DNA from: Phytophthora hibernalis
Lineage: Eukaryota; Oomycota; Peronosporomycetes; Peronosporales; Peronosporaceae
Length of the DNA: 64,000 nucleotides
Assembly: GCA_012656075.1 (NCBI GenBank)
Contig: JAAKBF010000259.1
Coordinates: 1 to 64,000 of the forward strand
Reading direction: 5' to 3'
A model generated the notes under the pieces. That model was not told where the DNA came from and did not search any database. It saw only the letters and a program-made list of their open reading frames with translations. Positions 55,255 to 64,000 of this stretch are shown here, one piece after another. The position numbers and the translations under genes were made by a program. Positions within the stretch are counted from its first letter, which is position 1. Each line of letters begins with the position of its first letter.

Positions 55255-56261
55255 TGGTGAACAAGAGGTGGAGTATAGAAGAAGAGTATTGTGAGTCCCA
55301 GCTATATTTGGATATCTGGGGTGATTGGCCAAGTCGCCGCGAAATCGACCGTCCAATCTGATTGGACAAAAATGAATGCACGGCATCCGTCACACAACTC
55401 AAGGTCGGTGGATGAACAGGACCTGGTGGACGATCTTGAACATGAAGACACGGAAGATTACGGCGACTTTGAGTGTGGCGATGAAGATGAAGGTCGCTTG
55501 ATCTTCACCTCGTCGGTAGCTGTGCGGAACGATGACCACGAGTGAGGCTATGAAGTCACAGCGCAAATCTCAGGTGATGAAACGGAGGAGGAGGAAGCGC
55601 CTACGGAAGAAGCTCACCCCGGAATCGAGACGGCAACAGAGAAGGCGGCTGAACGCTTGTGTCGAGGTGATTGTTAAGGAACCCAACAAGCGGAGCTGAT
55701 CGATGTGAAGACAGAACAAGATGAGGTTGATCAGTCTGGCGATGACAAGCAAATAACCGATCAAGCTCCGAGCAACAAGATGTCGGAGCAGCCTTTGGAG
55801 GGGGAAGCGGTGGAGGACGACGCGTCGGTGGTGATGGCAGTGCCCGTGCACGACGACGATCTGGGGTGGAAGTGGTAGAGGTGCACACCATGATAATGTC
55901 GCAGTACGAGCAGCAGAAGTCGCAGCTCGAGCCGATCACGAAGCTAGATGAGAGGGACCCGACGCCGCTACTGCAGCGCTCGCACACAAAGGTTCCGTCG
56001 TCTGGTGATAACTACGAACATTAGCTCATCCAGCAGATGCAGGAGCTACACAACGTGGTGGAGTCGACGTACCAAGTCGACCGAGCGAACACTGAGGCGG
56101 CGTTCAAGGAGCGCGACAGCGGCCACCCCGCCAAGGGGTCACCCAGTGACGAGACCGGATCGCTCCGCGGTGTGCGGACATTCTCGCAGTCGTTCGCCTT
56201 TGATGTGGTAGGTCAAGGTAGTGTTGCGACTGACGACCATCACTCCCGCTTCATATTCTAG
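55255..56261 (+). pseudogene. Acidic protein gene relic with coiled-coil end
   Basis: Not recognised. MVNKRWSIEEEYCESQLYLD begins at 55255 in one frame. A second frame (55291-55545) has VDEQDLVDDLEHEDTEDYGD and GDEDEGRLIF, ending at TGA 55543. In the same frame more coding follows (ISGDETEEEEAPTEEAHPGI, to a stop near 55676). Further frames have SGDDKQITDQAPSNKMSEQP, YEQQKSQLEPITKLDERDP and LIQQMQELHNVVESTYQVDR to a stop at 56261. The composition, strongly acidic then short heptads, suggests a nuclear or scaffold protein. Several stops and shifts. Confidence 0.5.
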
Positions 56262-56800
56262 CAGCGGTTCACCCCTTATCGAAAGAGCTTGACCAATTTG
56301 ATGTTGGTGGAAGCAGACCCGTCCAGTCGACCATTTGGGGCGGTGCGTTCACAAGTTGTAGTTTCTTCATGATGGTGATGCTTAAGAGAAATTAGTTTGA
56401 AAAACATGACGCACGTTCGAAAGTATAGCAAGTCATTAAATCAATGCGTCGTTTGTAATCTAGATAGCACTGTTGACGCTACTCTTGAAGCTCAATATCA
56501 TCTACGTTCGTCGGGCCTGGATGAGGGTCAATCACATTGCTCAAAGGCAAGAATCTGCCAGGAATGGTTCAGTGGTGCTCTTACGTGACTTGATATGGAG
56601 CCGTTGGCCGTTCAATCGCCCCCGTGTGCCTTCCAGGTGTCATTTAGTTTCCGGTTGTCTTCAATAGCCGCATTTACGACTTCAAGCGTGAACAATGCTG
56701 AGCGTGAAAGTCCTGCTATCTGCCACTCAGCTGGCAACTCAACAGGCGTAAGCAAGTAAGCAACGTAGGGTCCTCTGCAACCGATGTTGCTCAGAACGAG
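56262..56800. other. Mostly non-coding; minus-strand coding fragment at its right end
   Basis: A minus-strand frame (about 56800-56612) reads LVLSNIGCRGPYVAYLLTPV and EWQIAGLSRSALFTLEVVNA and seems to be real protein. It is interrupted on its 5' side by the MULE-type MITE. The family is not recognised. Confidence 0.4.
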
Positions 56801-56809
56801 GTAGCGGCA

Positions 56810-57404
56810 GGGAGATGCTAAGGAGCACCGGTTGGGGAGCACCGGTGCAGAAAAGAAACTCTTAAATAAACAGCGCGTTATTTACCGGTACAGACTGTAC
56901 TACAGTGCCAACCACTTAAACGGGAATAATACGAAGTTGCGTGAACTGTACTACGGTGCCAACCACTTCAACGCGTATAATACGAAGTATATATATTTTT
57001 ATCCATACTAGTACCAGATACAACCGCAAGCAAAATAAATAGTTGTCTTCGAAGGCCATAACTACATGTATGAATCTGGGCAGTGATATCGAGTCGCAAC
57101 AAATTGTGCATGACCGTGGGTACGTTGATAATGAGCAGCAGCAAATGGTATTTGTTGGACTCGAGCAGGAGCACCTGAACGAAATCGGTTTTAGCTGTGC
57201 ATGTGCAATGCGTACGAGTGCAGGCACATTGTGCATGTTTTCGTACTCCGTATTATACAGCCCCGTACAGGTATTGTATGAGCAGGCAAAGTTTCGTATT
57301 ATATACGTTGAAGTGGTTGGCACTGTACCTAATTAAATAACGCTGTTATTTAAGAGCTCATTTTTGCACCGGTGCTCCCGAACCGGTGCTCCTTAGCTTC
57401 TCCC
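56810..57404. mobile_element. Mutator-type MITE with 9-bp target duplication
   Basis: 595 bp bounded by GGGAGATGCTAAGGAGCACC and the inverse of GGGAGAAGCTAAGGAGCACC; the terminal repeats extend, with gaps, for more than 100 bp. The perfect 9-bp duplication GTAGCGGCA flanks it (56801-56809, 57405-57413). Long TIRs with a 9-bp duplication are typical of MULEs. The left arm holds a ~52-bp direct duplication (GTGCCAACCACTT...AATACGAAGT). No transposase is encoded. Confidence 0.85.
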
Positions 57405-57563
57405 GTAGCGGCAGTTCTTCACAAGAAACAACGATTGCCAGTTTCTGTGAAAAGAAATTGTAGTGCAAAAATCCGACAACGAATCGCACCACAGAGCTGA
57501 CGATTTGAGTGCTGATGTACAAGGTGTACGCTGGTAAATTCATGTGGTCTCGCAATCCGGAAA

Positions 57564-57824
57564 ATGAGTACCAGTATAACCCAGCTGACACCAGCGGGTG
57601 CGCTCGGCGAAGGTATATTGGCTGTCGCCAAAAAAGAATATCTCGATACTTTCACACCCATAGATGAAATACCCAACCTACGCGAGTTCCTGCGCTTATC
57701 TGTAGAAGAGAAAGGTAAACATATGCCGTTTTGCGTAACGTTAAACGTGAGCACCCAGAAATGCTACTTGATGTCCAAGATGTTGCAAATTGTCTATTCA
57801 GTCGGCACACGAAACCAAAAGTGA
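57564..57824 (+). CDS. Short unidentified ORF
   Basis: 86 codons from ATG 57564: TQLTPAGALGEGILAVAKKE, DEIPNLREFLRLSVEEKG. The composition is protein-like and the strand opposite is less convincing. It has no signal peptide or known motif and may be the remaining exon of a lost gene between the MITE and the NLP relic. Confidence 0.35.
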   Translation: MSTSITQLTPAGALGEGILAVAKKEYLDTFTPIDEIPNLREFLRLSVEEKGKHMPFCVTLNVSTQKCYLMSKMLQIVYSVGTRNQK

Positions 57825-57950
57825 GACCTCAGGGTTATTAATAGCTACGCTTTTCTTTTGTCAACACATTTGAAAGGATCGTAAACGTATATTCCACATC
57901 TGCGTTGACAACGACATAAAGAAAACGGCTTATTGCTGCCTTACCATATA

Positions 57951-58640
57951 TCAAAACAACAACGGCCAGGCTTCGTCGAGGTTGTTGTCAAAATTAGCGT
58001 CGTTGAACGGAACCTGCGCCTTCCCGCCGAAGACGGCATCGTTTAAGGCGGCGCGCGCCTCATCAGTCAATTGTTCCCACATGATGAGGTCTTGAAAACA
58101 CCACCATCATACCATGTCACGTCTAACATGTGGAAACCTGGGTTTACTCGGTCGGACAGATAGTTCATCTTGGGGTTCTATCTGTGAGCACCTCATGGGC
58201 AGGAGGCGTGGTGGGCGTAGTACGTTCCATCGTAGGCATCAGGCGACACCCCAACAAAGGTCGAATTTTCCTCTGCAGGTTTGTCAATCCATACGACGAC
58301 GTTTGACCAGCCGTGGCGCTGGCCCTTCCTGAACAGTGACGACTTCTCTTTAGGGAAGTACCACGCATACATGACTCCCCCACATCCTTGTACCAAACAG
58401 CTCCGCCGTACACCTGCGGACCCAGACTTGAGCCCTAGCAATTTCCGGAAGATAAACCAGTTGCCTTCAGACGCGCACTGACATCACCAGCAGCATTGAC
58501 AGCAGGGTACGGGTGGCATTCCGCAGAGTCGGCTTGAATGTTAAGACAGTCTTGTCGTACATGGTCACAGGCTCGAGTTGCGCGAATGGTTGCACCTTGC
58601 CATGGTCGATACTGGCAGGTTCGACTGCACCAAGTGAAGC
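57951..58640 (-). pseudogene. NLP / NPP1 necrosis-inducing protein relic
   Basis: NLPs are secreted proteins that damage plant membranes or trigger defence. On minus, EPASIDHGKVQPF (about 58610-58575) matches the mature N-terminus, HPYPAVNAAGDVSA (about 58515-58475) follows, then a TAG and VYGGAVWYKDVG. A frame change leads to VMYAWYFPKEKSS (about 58375-58340) and the region of the conserved GHRHDWE heptapeptide, here GQRHGWS, with acidic metal-binding positions lost. VVVWIDKPAEENSTFVGV follows and, in another frame, LIMWEQLTDEARAALNDA to the stop at 57951. No clear Met plus signal peptide remains upstream. The stop, two or more shifts and the altered heptapeptide mark a non-cytolytic relic. 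Confidence 0.8.
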
Positions 58641-58902
58641 AGAAGTAATGAAAGTAATGAAAGTAACTTTTGGAGGGGCAAAAATCGGATTTTTAGTTCG
58701 TAACTATCGTTTGTAAGCTCGAAATGTCCTTTCGTTTTATCTACCGGCACTGTTCGGTAGAGGAGAGTGTCTGTTTGGGCTGCGCTACCGGTAGCATAAA
58801 CGTTGTAGCTTGTAGTCAGCCGTCAGCCGATACGGTATTAATATGAGAGTGACTATTGACACAAGATGGAATGACTTGGGTTTGAATGTGGTGTTTCATG
58901 GG
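58641..58902. other. Intergenic between NLP relic and TIR element
   Basis: Probably contains the former NLP 5' end. No other feature seen. Confidence 0.4.
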
Positions 58903-59057
58903 TGATTAAGGTTTTTCGTAGGCGACCCATACCCGTTCAAGTGTATTGTAGGACAACGGGGCATTCTTTTGATCGTCAAGAAATTTCAAAGGCGGTGGTT
59001 ACACTTGGTATTTGGCAGAAGCGGTTGTACAGCCGCTTTGGAGTGATTTCGTAGGAC
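58903..59057. repeat. Left terminal inverted repeat
   Basis: Partner at 60852-61007. Contains the inner short palindrome-like AGCGGTTGTACAGCCGCT. Confidence 0.9.
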
Positions 59058-59169
59058 ACGACTACTACGAGATTTGGAGCGATATCATTCGCTAAAACTC
59101 TGCCCCCTGGGCGAGCTCTGCTCTCCTCCGTATCGATAGAGTCGACGTATCGGAGCCCAGCTGCCGCTC

Positions 59170-60651
59170 TCCCTCCCGTTGATAGCGACCAAGCGCGCAC
59201 CGCATGTGTGTCTGAGTCCACTCGATCGTCGTACCAGTGCTCTCTGAGGGGTATCCGTGCATGGCTCATCAAGAACCAGTCCGACGCAGAGTGATTTTTG
59301 ACGACGATGGAGCCATTAGTCTTGATTCTTTTACTCCAGAGTTCTTCGAGCAGTTCATTCTATCGCGTTTCAACGATCCTCTGAAGCCACTGAACGTGAC
59401 AACACTCGAGGGGTACCGTAGCGCCATAAAGTACCTCTACAGGCTCAAACGCTTGCCGCTACCAGCTGAGTACGGTGTGGATTTAAAGACATTTTTGGTG
59501 GCCTCGGACGCATTGAGGCAGACCGCCAGCAGTCTGGCAAAACAAAGCAGACCGGCAAAGCAGGTGTGGGTGGTCGCTCGGCGGCGTTCAGGACCGGTAC
59601 TATCGCTATGAAGCTGCCGGAGACCAGTTTCTCGGTCGTGTGGTGGCTGGTTTGCCTTTAAACACAAGTGACTTTGCGTTTTTGCCGCCGCATTTCGACA
59701 GCTCTCACGATTCTGCTATACAAGAATGCGTCGGCCTTGTTTTCCCCTCCATGTCCTTAGATCTTCAGCTTCGGCCAATACTCGAGTTGTGCTTGGCTTC
59801 ACTACTGTACCACGCAGACTATCTTACTCGTGTATTCTCTCCGACCCACGCTATGATGTCGACGTATTTGTTTCGCTTTGACGAGCAATTGTCGCGACTG
59901 CGCAGTCACATCAAAACACATGAATCAACGCGGCTTCGGGCGACAGGAATTCCGCCCTATGTTGCTCTTTATCAAAAGCAAGACTTGACCCATGCAGCGG
60001 TGGATAGACTGCCAGATTTGATCATCGATGGTGTCTCCAATCTCATCGAGGAGAATGCTGCAGACACAGAAACAATGACGCGCAGCGCAATGATCGATAC
60101 TTTGCGTACCGTGCTCACTGAAAGCGGTATATTACCAGTTGAGCATCCACCTCCTCCTCGTCCTGCGGCTCCCGAAGCTTCGGCGTTGCATGTGTGGTGT
60201 GGAAAATTACACCTACTACCAGAGGATTTCGACTTTCCGAGCATAGATCTGCTTGGTGCTTGGCGGCTGTGGTGGTTTGGTAATCCATCGCGCAGCTACC
60301 CACCATTTCGTTCTATCAGTACGCATGATCTATCAACACGATCAAAGAAGAAGACGTACTCCGAGTGGAATCGAATGATGACAATGCTCTGCCAACATAT
60401 TAAAGAAGCGCGTGGAGAGGCACTTCCCCTGACATGAGCGAGGCGACAGCGCTCGCTGCTTTCAAGGATGCCGTGGCGCACCTGCCGTGGGCGAGAGTAA
60501 GCGTTCACGTCGCTGGTCTCAAATCAAAATCACCACAGCATTGAGACTCGTGTCAGAGGCCATGCTTAAGGGCAACCCAAATTATGTTCGCGTACGTTTC
60601 AAGCCACGCAAGAAGAGGAAGGCGACAGCGGAAAGTACCTGCGGGGCGTGA
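59170..60651 (+). pseudogene. Tyrosine recombinase family 2, copy B, catalytic core deleted
   Basis: The N-terminal core-binding region reads STRSSYQCSLRGIRAWLIKN (about 59195-59275) and, after a frame change near 59290, SFTPEFFEQFILSRFNDPL and TLEGYRSAIKYLYRLKRLPL. Near 59585 it jumps directly to YYRYEAAGDQFLGRVVAGLP (about 59597-59656), the end of the catalytic domain. The part with the first Arg and HxxR box is gone, while the C-terminal Tyr-containing block remains. The 59640-60437 frame goes on through a helical region to KLHLLPEDFDFPS and AWRLWWFGNP (GCR1_C-like, about 60200-60290). A frame change near 60480 leads to a basic tail with RVRFKPRKKRK, stop at 60651. It would bind DNA but not cut it. 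Confidence 0.75.
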
Positions 60652-60851
60652 GGCGGAGGCTGGTATAGTTAGTATGGTGCGCGGAGTAGACAAAGTAGTG
60701 CTCCGCGCGGTGTGATGCACTGGTAGTGCAGTGTGATGCTGAATAAGTACAGTAGATTCCATAGCGCCTCGTATCTTTGCTGACTACTGTACGACGACCA
60801 GCGCACAGGTTTTCAACCAATCAGCGATCAATAACCGGGTACAGGAACCCT

Positions 60852-61007
60852 GTCCTACGAATAATCCACACAGCGGCTGTACAACCGCTTCTGCCAAATA
60901 CCAAGTGTAACCACCGCCTTTGAAACTTCTTGACTATCAAAAGTATGCCCCGTTGTCCTACAATACACTTGAACTGGGTATGGGTCGCCTATGAAAAACC
61001 TTAATCA
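60852..61007. repeat. Right terminal inverted repeat
   Basis: Inverse copy of 58903-59057 with a few substitutions and one-base indels. Confidence 0.9.
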
Positions 61008-61021
61008 GTATTGTACAGTAG

Positions 61022-61105
61022 ATTGTTATCAGTTTAGAGTAGGCTTGGGTAATCGACCCTGTACATTGTTATCAGTTTAGAGAAGGCTTGGGTAATCGAC
61101 CCGAT
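61022..61105. repeat. Tandem duplication, 45-bp period
   Basis: TTGTTATCAGTTTAGAG[T/A]AGGCTTGGGTAATCGACCC occurs twice, starting near 61023 and 61068, right outside the TIR element. Confidence 0.8.
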
Positions 61106-62436
61106 CGGATCCCGATGCTTTATGCCTGGTTTAGGCAGCGAGATCGGAATGTACCGTCTGATGGATCCGTTTGGATCGGTTCTGAATCGATCAGTTTCGA
61201 CTCGATTCGATCAATCGGACGAATTATAAGGCTTTAGGAGAAATGTGTCCAAACCAGATTTCATCATCATTCGGAAGAATGCCACAACTTCTGATCATCA
61301 TTCGGAAGAATGCAGTTCTCGCAGTATCTTTCCTGGAAGACCATTGGCCTAAATTAATGACGTTGATCGATCGATCCAGACGGATTTTTAAAAGCTGATC
61401 GGGTCGATCGATCGGATCGCTTTTATTTTACCCATCCCTAATTATTATCTCGTAATGCAAGTTGCGATGTGCAACGATGTCAAGAACGGTACATATGTCC
61501 AGGTCAGATCCTATCTTCGATCATCGTAACCAAGATCCAATGTATTCGCGAAGCCTTACCGGTAGTGGATTTATCTAAAACTAAGACGAGAGTGGTGCGA
61601 AGTTCGGCTATTGCACCCACGAATAAAGTGTATGCCGAGAATTAAAACGTGTAACTTACAACTCTATTCGATGTATCCCAGTAATTATATTTCTGATTCT
61701 ATTAATATATTACAAGTGTCAGTAAAAACAATAGTAATACCAAGATACAAAGTAGCCCCAGACGGTCCACCGCTAACGAATGTGATGGCCTCGGGACCAC
61801 CTTGTTCTCGCTTATAGCGATCTCACGGCCGTATTTGCTTGACAGGTACGGCATCGCTTTTGCTCCGTCAGGTACTTGCCCAAATCACCCAGGCCGGAGA
61901 TTCTCCTGACGGGTTCAGGCACCACCAAATTTTTCATATACTGGACATTAATGCATTCAGGGCGATAAGTTCTGGCCTTGCGAACCCCAGGAGCTGAGCT
62001 ACACCCCTCACGGAGTAACGAGTAAGCGTACGAAGAAAAACAACCCGGAGTGGTTAAATCGTGATATCAGTCACGTGTCTCTCAATCCATCACTTGCATT
62101 AATATCAATCCGCCCCATTAAAGGCTTCGGTATTATCGGCTTCCAGAATACCGGCTTCGGACCTCTGATACCGGACCACAAATCTAACGTTTGTCAGCCT
62201 ACCCGCATGTGATCGGCAAATGGTCGAATGCTGTAGATTTGTAAACACAATAAAAAACTTCAAAATATTACAGTGATACGTAAAAGGACAAACATACAGG
62301 ATAGGCACGCCGGATGTATAATATACATCCGGTATACATATTTTGTACAGGTAGGTTGCCATGACCATGGACAGTCTGCAATTTACTTGCTTCAAGCTAC
62401 CGCACTAAAGAAGTGCACGCTGTGTCCAACAAGAGC
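61106..62436. other. Intergenic with GATC-rich block
   Basis: 61100-61440 is dense in GATCGG/TCGATC words and has a 19-bp direct repeat ATCATCATTCGGAAGAATG (near 61262 and 61294). The rest shows no gene. The promoter of the effector at 62437 should lie at the right end; no clear initiator was recognised. Confidence 0.5.
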
Positions 62437-62733
62437 ATGCGTTTGATCTGCCTCGTGTTGGCTGTTGCGTTCGCTCTGGCGGCATCCAATGTCGCGACCA
62501 CCACGTCCACCAATGGCGCCGCTGCAATAGCGTCAACGGAATTGGAGGAAAGAAGAGGAGGAATTGGCATAGGAAGAGGTGGAGGCGGAGGCGCCAGTAC
62601 CACAACTTACCCACCGTATACATTCAGTTTAAAGTACCTGAGTACCTCGCCGTATCTCCGGAAGCAATTTGACGATTGGAAAAAGGAGCGGGCAGTGACC
62701 AAGAACAACAAGGAACAAGAAACGACAACTTAG
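62437..62733 (+). CDS. Small secreted effector-like protein with EER motif
   Basis: ATG at 62437 starts a 98-residue protein. MRLICLVLAVAFALAAS is a good signal peptide, so I prefer this start to the GTG upstream. LEERR at residues 36-40 matches the EER signature that follows RXLR in oomycete host-entering effectors, but no RXLR lies before it (the stretch is Thr/Ser/Ala-rich). A Gly-rich segment (41-52) follows, then a short C-terminal region with KYLSTSPYLRKQFDDW and a charged tail. The frame is intact. It could be a divergent RXLR-family effector or another small secreted protein; host function is unknown. Confidence 0.6.
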   Translation: MRLICLVLAVAFALAASNVATTTSTNGAAAIASTELEERRGGIGIGRGGGGGASTTTYPPYTFSLKYLSTSPYLRKQFDDWKKERAVTKNNKEQETTT

Positions 62734-63334
62734 TCTACTCGTCGACTTCGACAGGAGTATGAGTAGAGGGTCGTAGTCGTCCACATTTCACTCAATGGAA
62801 TTCGGGAATGTTTCATTTAATATCAGCTTCTTTTTATGAAATAACGGACTCGCCCGAGTGCAATCACACCAATAGCTGAAGAGGGTTGTATTCGTATCGA
62901 GGGCTGTATTCCATCGGGCGTACAGTGCATATGCAGTGACGTTCGCTCCCATGACTACGCCTTTGGTCGTTTTCCGGATATGGATATTGTACCTTCAACT
63001 AATTGGACAACCAGTTCGCATCAACTGTATCAGAATTGTGATATTAGAATTATATGCTTCCGCCATAGAAATATGTAATGATATTGTATGTGATACTTCT
63101 GGAGGTTCTTTTTAGCCTCATTTAATAGTTTCTGTGTTGTAAAATGCAAAAAACGTATCTGCGGAGTACAGACAACGACGATAATTGTAAGAGGGCAGCT
63201 CGCCCATTCAACGCGATTTGTCAAATTTGGTCAATTCACAGCAAAGCAAACGCAATTTGTCGGACACACAAGCAGGGTGGGATTGAATTAGAGGGAGCAG
63301 TGGTGTCAATCATCGTCAGAGCAAGACTAGCTTC
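62734..63334. other. Intergenic, no gene seen
   Basis: AT-rich spacer between the two effector-like loci, with short unsupported frames. Confidence 0.5.
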
Positions 63335-63598
63335 TCAGTAACCACTGGGGTGCTTCCACAGGTAGGCGGCCAGGAACAAATTGTACTTCTCCTTGTCCTT
63401 GGCTTTCATAGCACCAGTTAGGCCGGTGAATTTCTCCTGCATTTGGCCCTTCGTATTTCCCGCCTTGACCCATTTATCCGCCTTCCCAGACCACTTCCTG
63501 ATTTGCTCTGGTGACGTGATGCTTCTCTCTTCTTCATCTTCTTCTGTGGCTTCTTCATCTTCATCATCTTGGTCATCTTCGACTTTGTCACGAGATAT
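63335..63598 (-). pseudogene. 5'-truncated EER effector C-terminus
   Basis: A minus-strand frame of 87 codons runs from just after a TAG (63601-63599) to TGA at 63335. It begins acidic (DKVEDDQDDEDEEATEEDEE), contains the EER signature (DEEER), and continues with a helical region, KWSGKADKWVKAGNTKGQMQ and then TGLTGAMKAKDKEKYNLFLA, of the kind seen in RXLR effector C-terminal domains. Signal peptide and RXLR are absent; upstream sequence holds none in any frame. The CTGTAG at the break could also pass for a splice acceptor, but such genes rarely have introns, so a truncated relic is more likely. Confidence 0.6.
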
Positions 63599-63736
63599 CT
63601 ACAGAGGCTCGTGAGGTATTGAGTACGAGTGATGAATCCTAAACAAGTAGTAGACGAACCGGTCCGTTAGTTCGTCAGTCCAGCTGCCGAGCGATAGTCT
63701 GATTCGCAAAAACAGTAATTAGCCGCCGAAGGCGGG

Positions 63737-63980
63737 CCCTCATTGGCTGAAAAACGTCATTCCAAGCAGCCGAGCGCAGCGAAGGCCCTCATTGGCTAAA
63801 ACTACGGTAAGTTGGTGTGGATTACATTAAATTGATGTGGTGTACATGGAATCGTACTTAGGAGTACGTAGCTTATCGCTCAGCAGAGCTCACCGAGAGC
63901 CCCTCTTTGGCTAAAACTTTAGGAACTTGATGTGGGCTACGTTAGGTTGACGTGGTGTACATGAAATCGTACATAGCCGA
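63737..63980. repeat. Diverged ~80-bp direct repeats
   Basis: GCCCTCATTGGCTAAAACTA...GTGGTGTACATGGAATCGTACTTAG (63793-63862) recurs as GCCCCTCTTTGGCTAAAACT...GTGGTGTACATGAAATCGTACATAG (63898-63976), and a partial copy (CCCTCATTGGCTGAAAA) is at 63738. They look like units of a dispersed repeat running off the window. Confidence 0.7.
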
Positions 63981-64000
63981 AGTAAATGTAAAAAGCCAAA

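Larger units (their letters stand above)
58903..61007. mobile_element. TIR-bounded element containing a deleted tyrosine recombinase gene
   Basis: Inverted repeats of about 155 bp lie at 58903-59057 and 60852-61007, above 90% identical by eye, outer ends TGATTAAGGTTTTTC. They include shared words such as GGCGACCCATACCC, GTGTATTGTAGGACAACGGG and GGCAGAAGCGGTTGTACAGC. Between them is a single plus-strand YR gene of family 2. No target duplication is obvious (CATGGG left, GTATTG right). YR-moved Cryptons are not usually described with long TIRs, so this pairing is unusual. It could be a TIR transposon derived from, or parasitising, the YR element. Confidence 0.75.

Noticed and set aside
1..64000. 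CRISPR array, bacterial operon, rRNA or riboswitch
   Set aside because: No regularly spaced repeats, Shine-Dalgarno spacing or RNA signatures; introns and retroelements show a eukaryote.

Overview
The window reads as accessory, gene-poor DNA from a plant-pathogenic oomycete of the Phytophthora / Peronosporales type. The evidence is internal: a Crinkler effector with an LFLAK-type header and the HVLVVVP boundary motif, a necrosis-inducing (NLP/NPP1) pseudogene, two small proteins with the EER signature of oomycete secreted effectors, short 59-102 nt GT-AG introns, oomycete-style initiator motifs (CTCAYTYT) just upstream of starts, and a mobile-element set (Crypton, DIRS-like, Helitron, PiggyBac, Copia, Gypsy, MITEs) known from oomycetes. 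No rRNA, CRISPR array, bacterial operon or riboswitch is visible.

Layout. 1-2.25 kb: 3' part of a broken coiled-coil gene. 2.24-3.98 kb: Crinkler with nuclease-like and kinase-like C-terminal domains and two frameshifts. 4.8-10.1 kb: two related Crypton-type tyrosine-recombinase (YR) elements on the minus strand, each followed by a degenerate tRNA-like sequence. 10.3-12.7 kb: repeat-rich DNA with a Gypsy LTR and pol fragment. 13.7-19.2 kb: DIRS-like retroelement (minus). 19.6-21.4 kb: coiled-coil pseudogene. 21.8-23.9 kb: a second YR family (minus). 24-30 kb: decayed Helitron (minus) carrying a hAT-type MITE. 30.7-35.8 kb: second DIRS-like element (plus). 36.2-37.4 kb: AWS-SET pseudogene and tandem repeats. 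37.7-42.8 kb: Copia element with both LTRs. 43.6-45.6 kb: PiggyBac relic with an internal inversion. 46-50.6 kb: broken proline-rich/coiled-coil pseudogene holding a MITE and a solo LTR. 51-54.7 kb: Gypsy without integrase. 55.3-58.6 kb: acidic pseudogene, a MULE-type MITE with 9-bp target duplication, and the NLP pseudogene. 58.9-61.0 kb: a YR relic bounded by ~155-bp terminal inverted repeats. 62.4-63.6 kb: two small effector-like genes, one truncated.

How it fits together. Almost nothing here is an intact cellular gene; the window is a graveyard where three separate YR lineages (Crypton, the GCR1_C-tailed family and DIRS) lie beside effector genes and effector relics. The most unusual objects are the TIR-bounded YR relic, the tRNA-like tails of the Cryptons, an antisense spliced-exon-like segment inside a DIRS element, and a Copia copy whose in-frame stops fall on conserved Tyr and Cys codons. 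Many breaks are single-base frameshifts, several at homopolymers, so some may be assembly errors rather than true decay. All family calls are by reading motifs; no searches were run.
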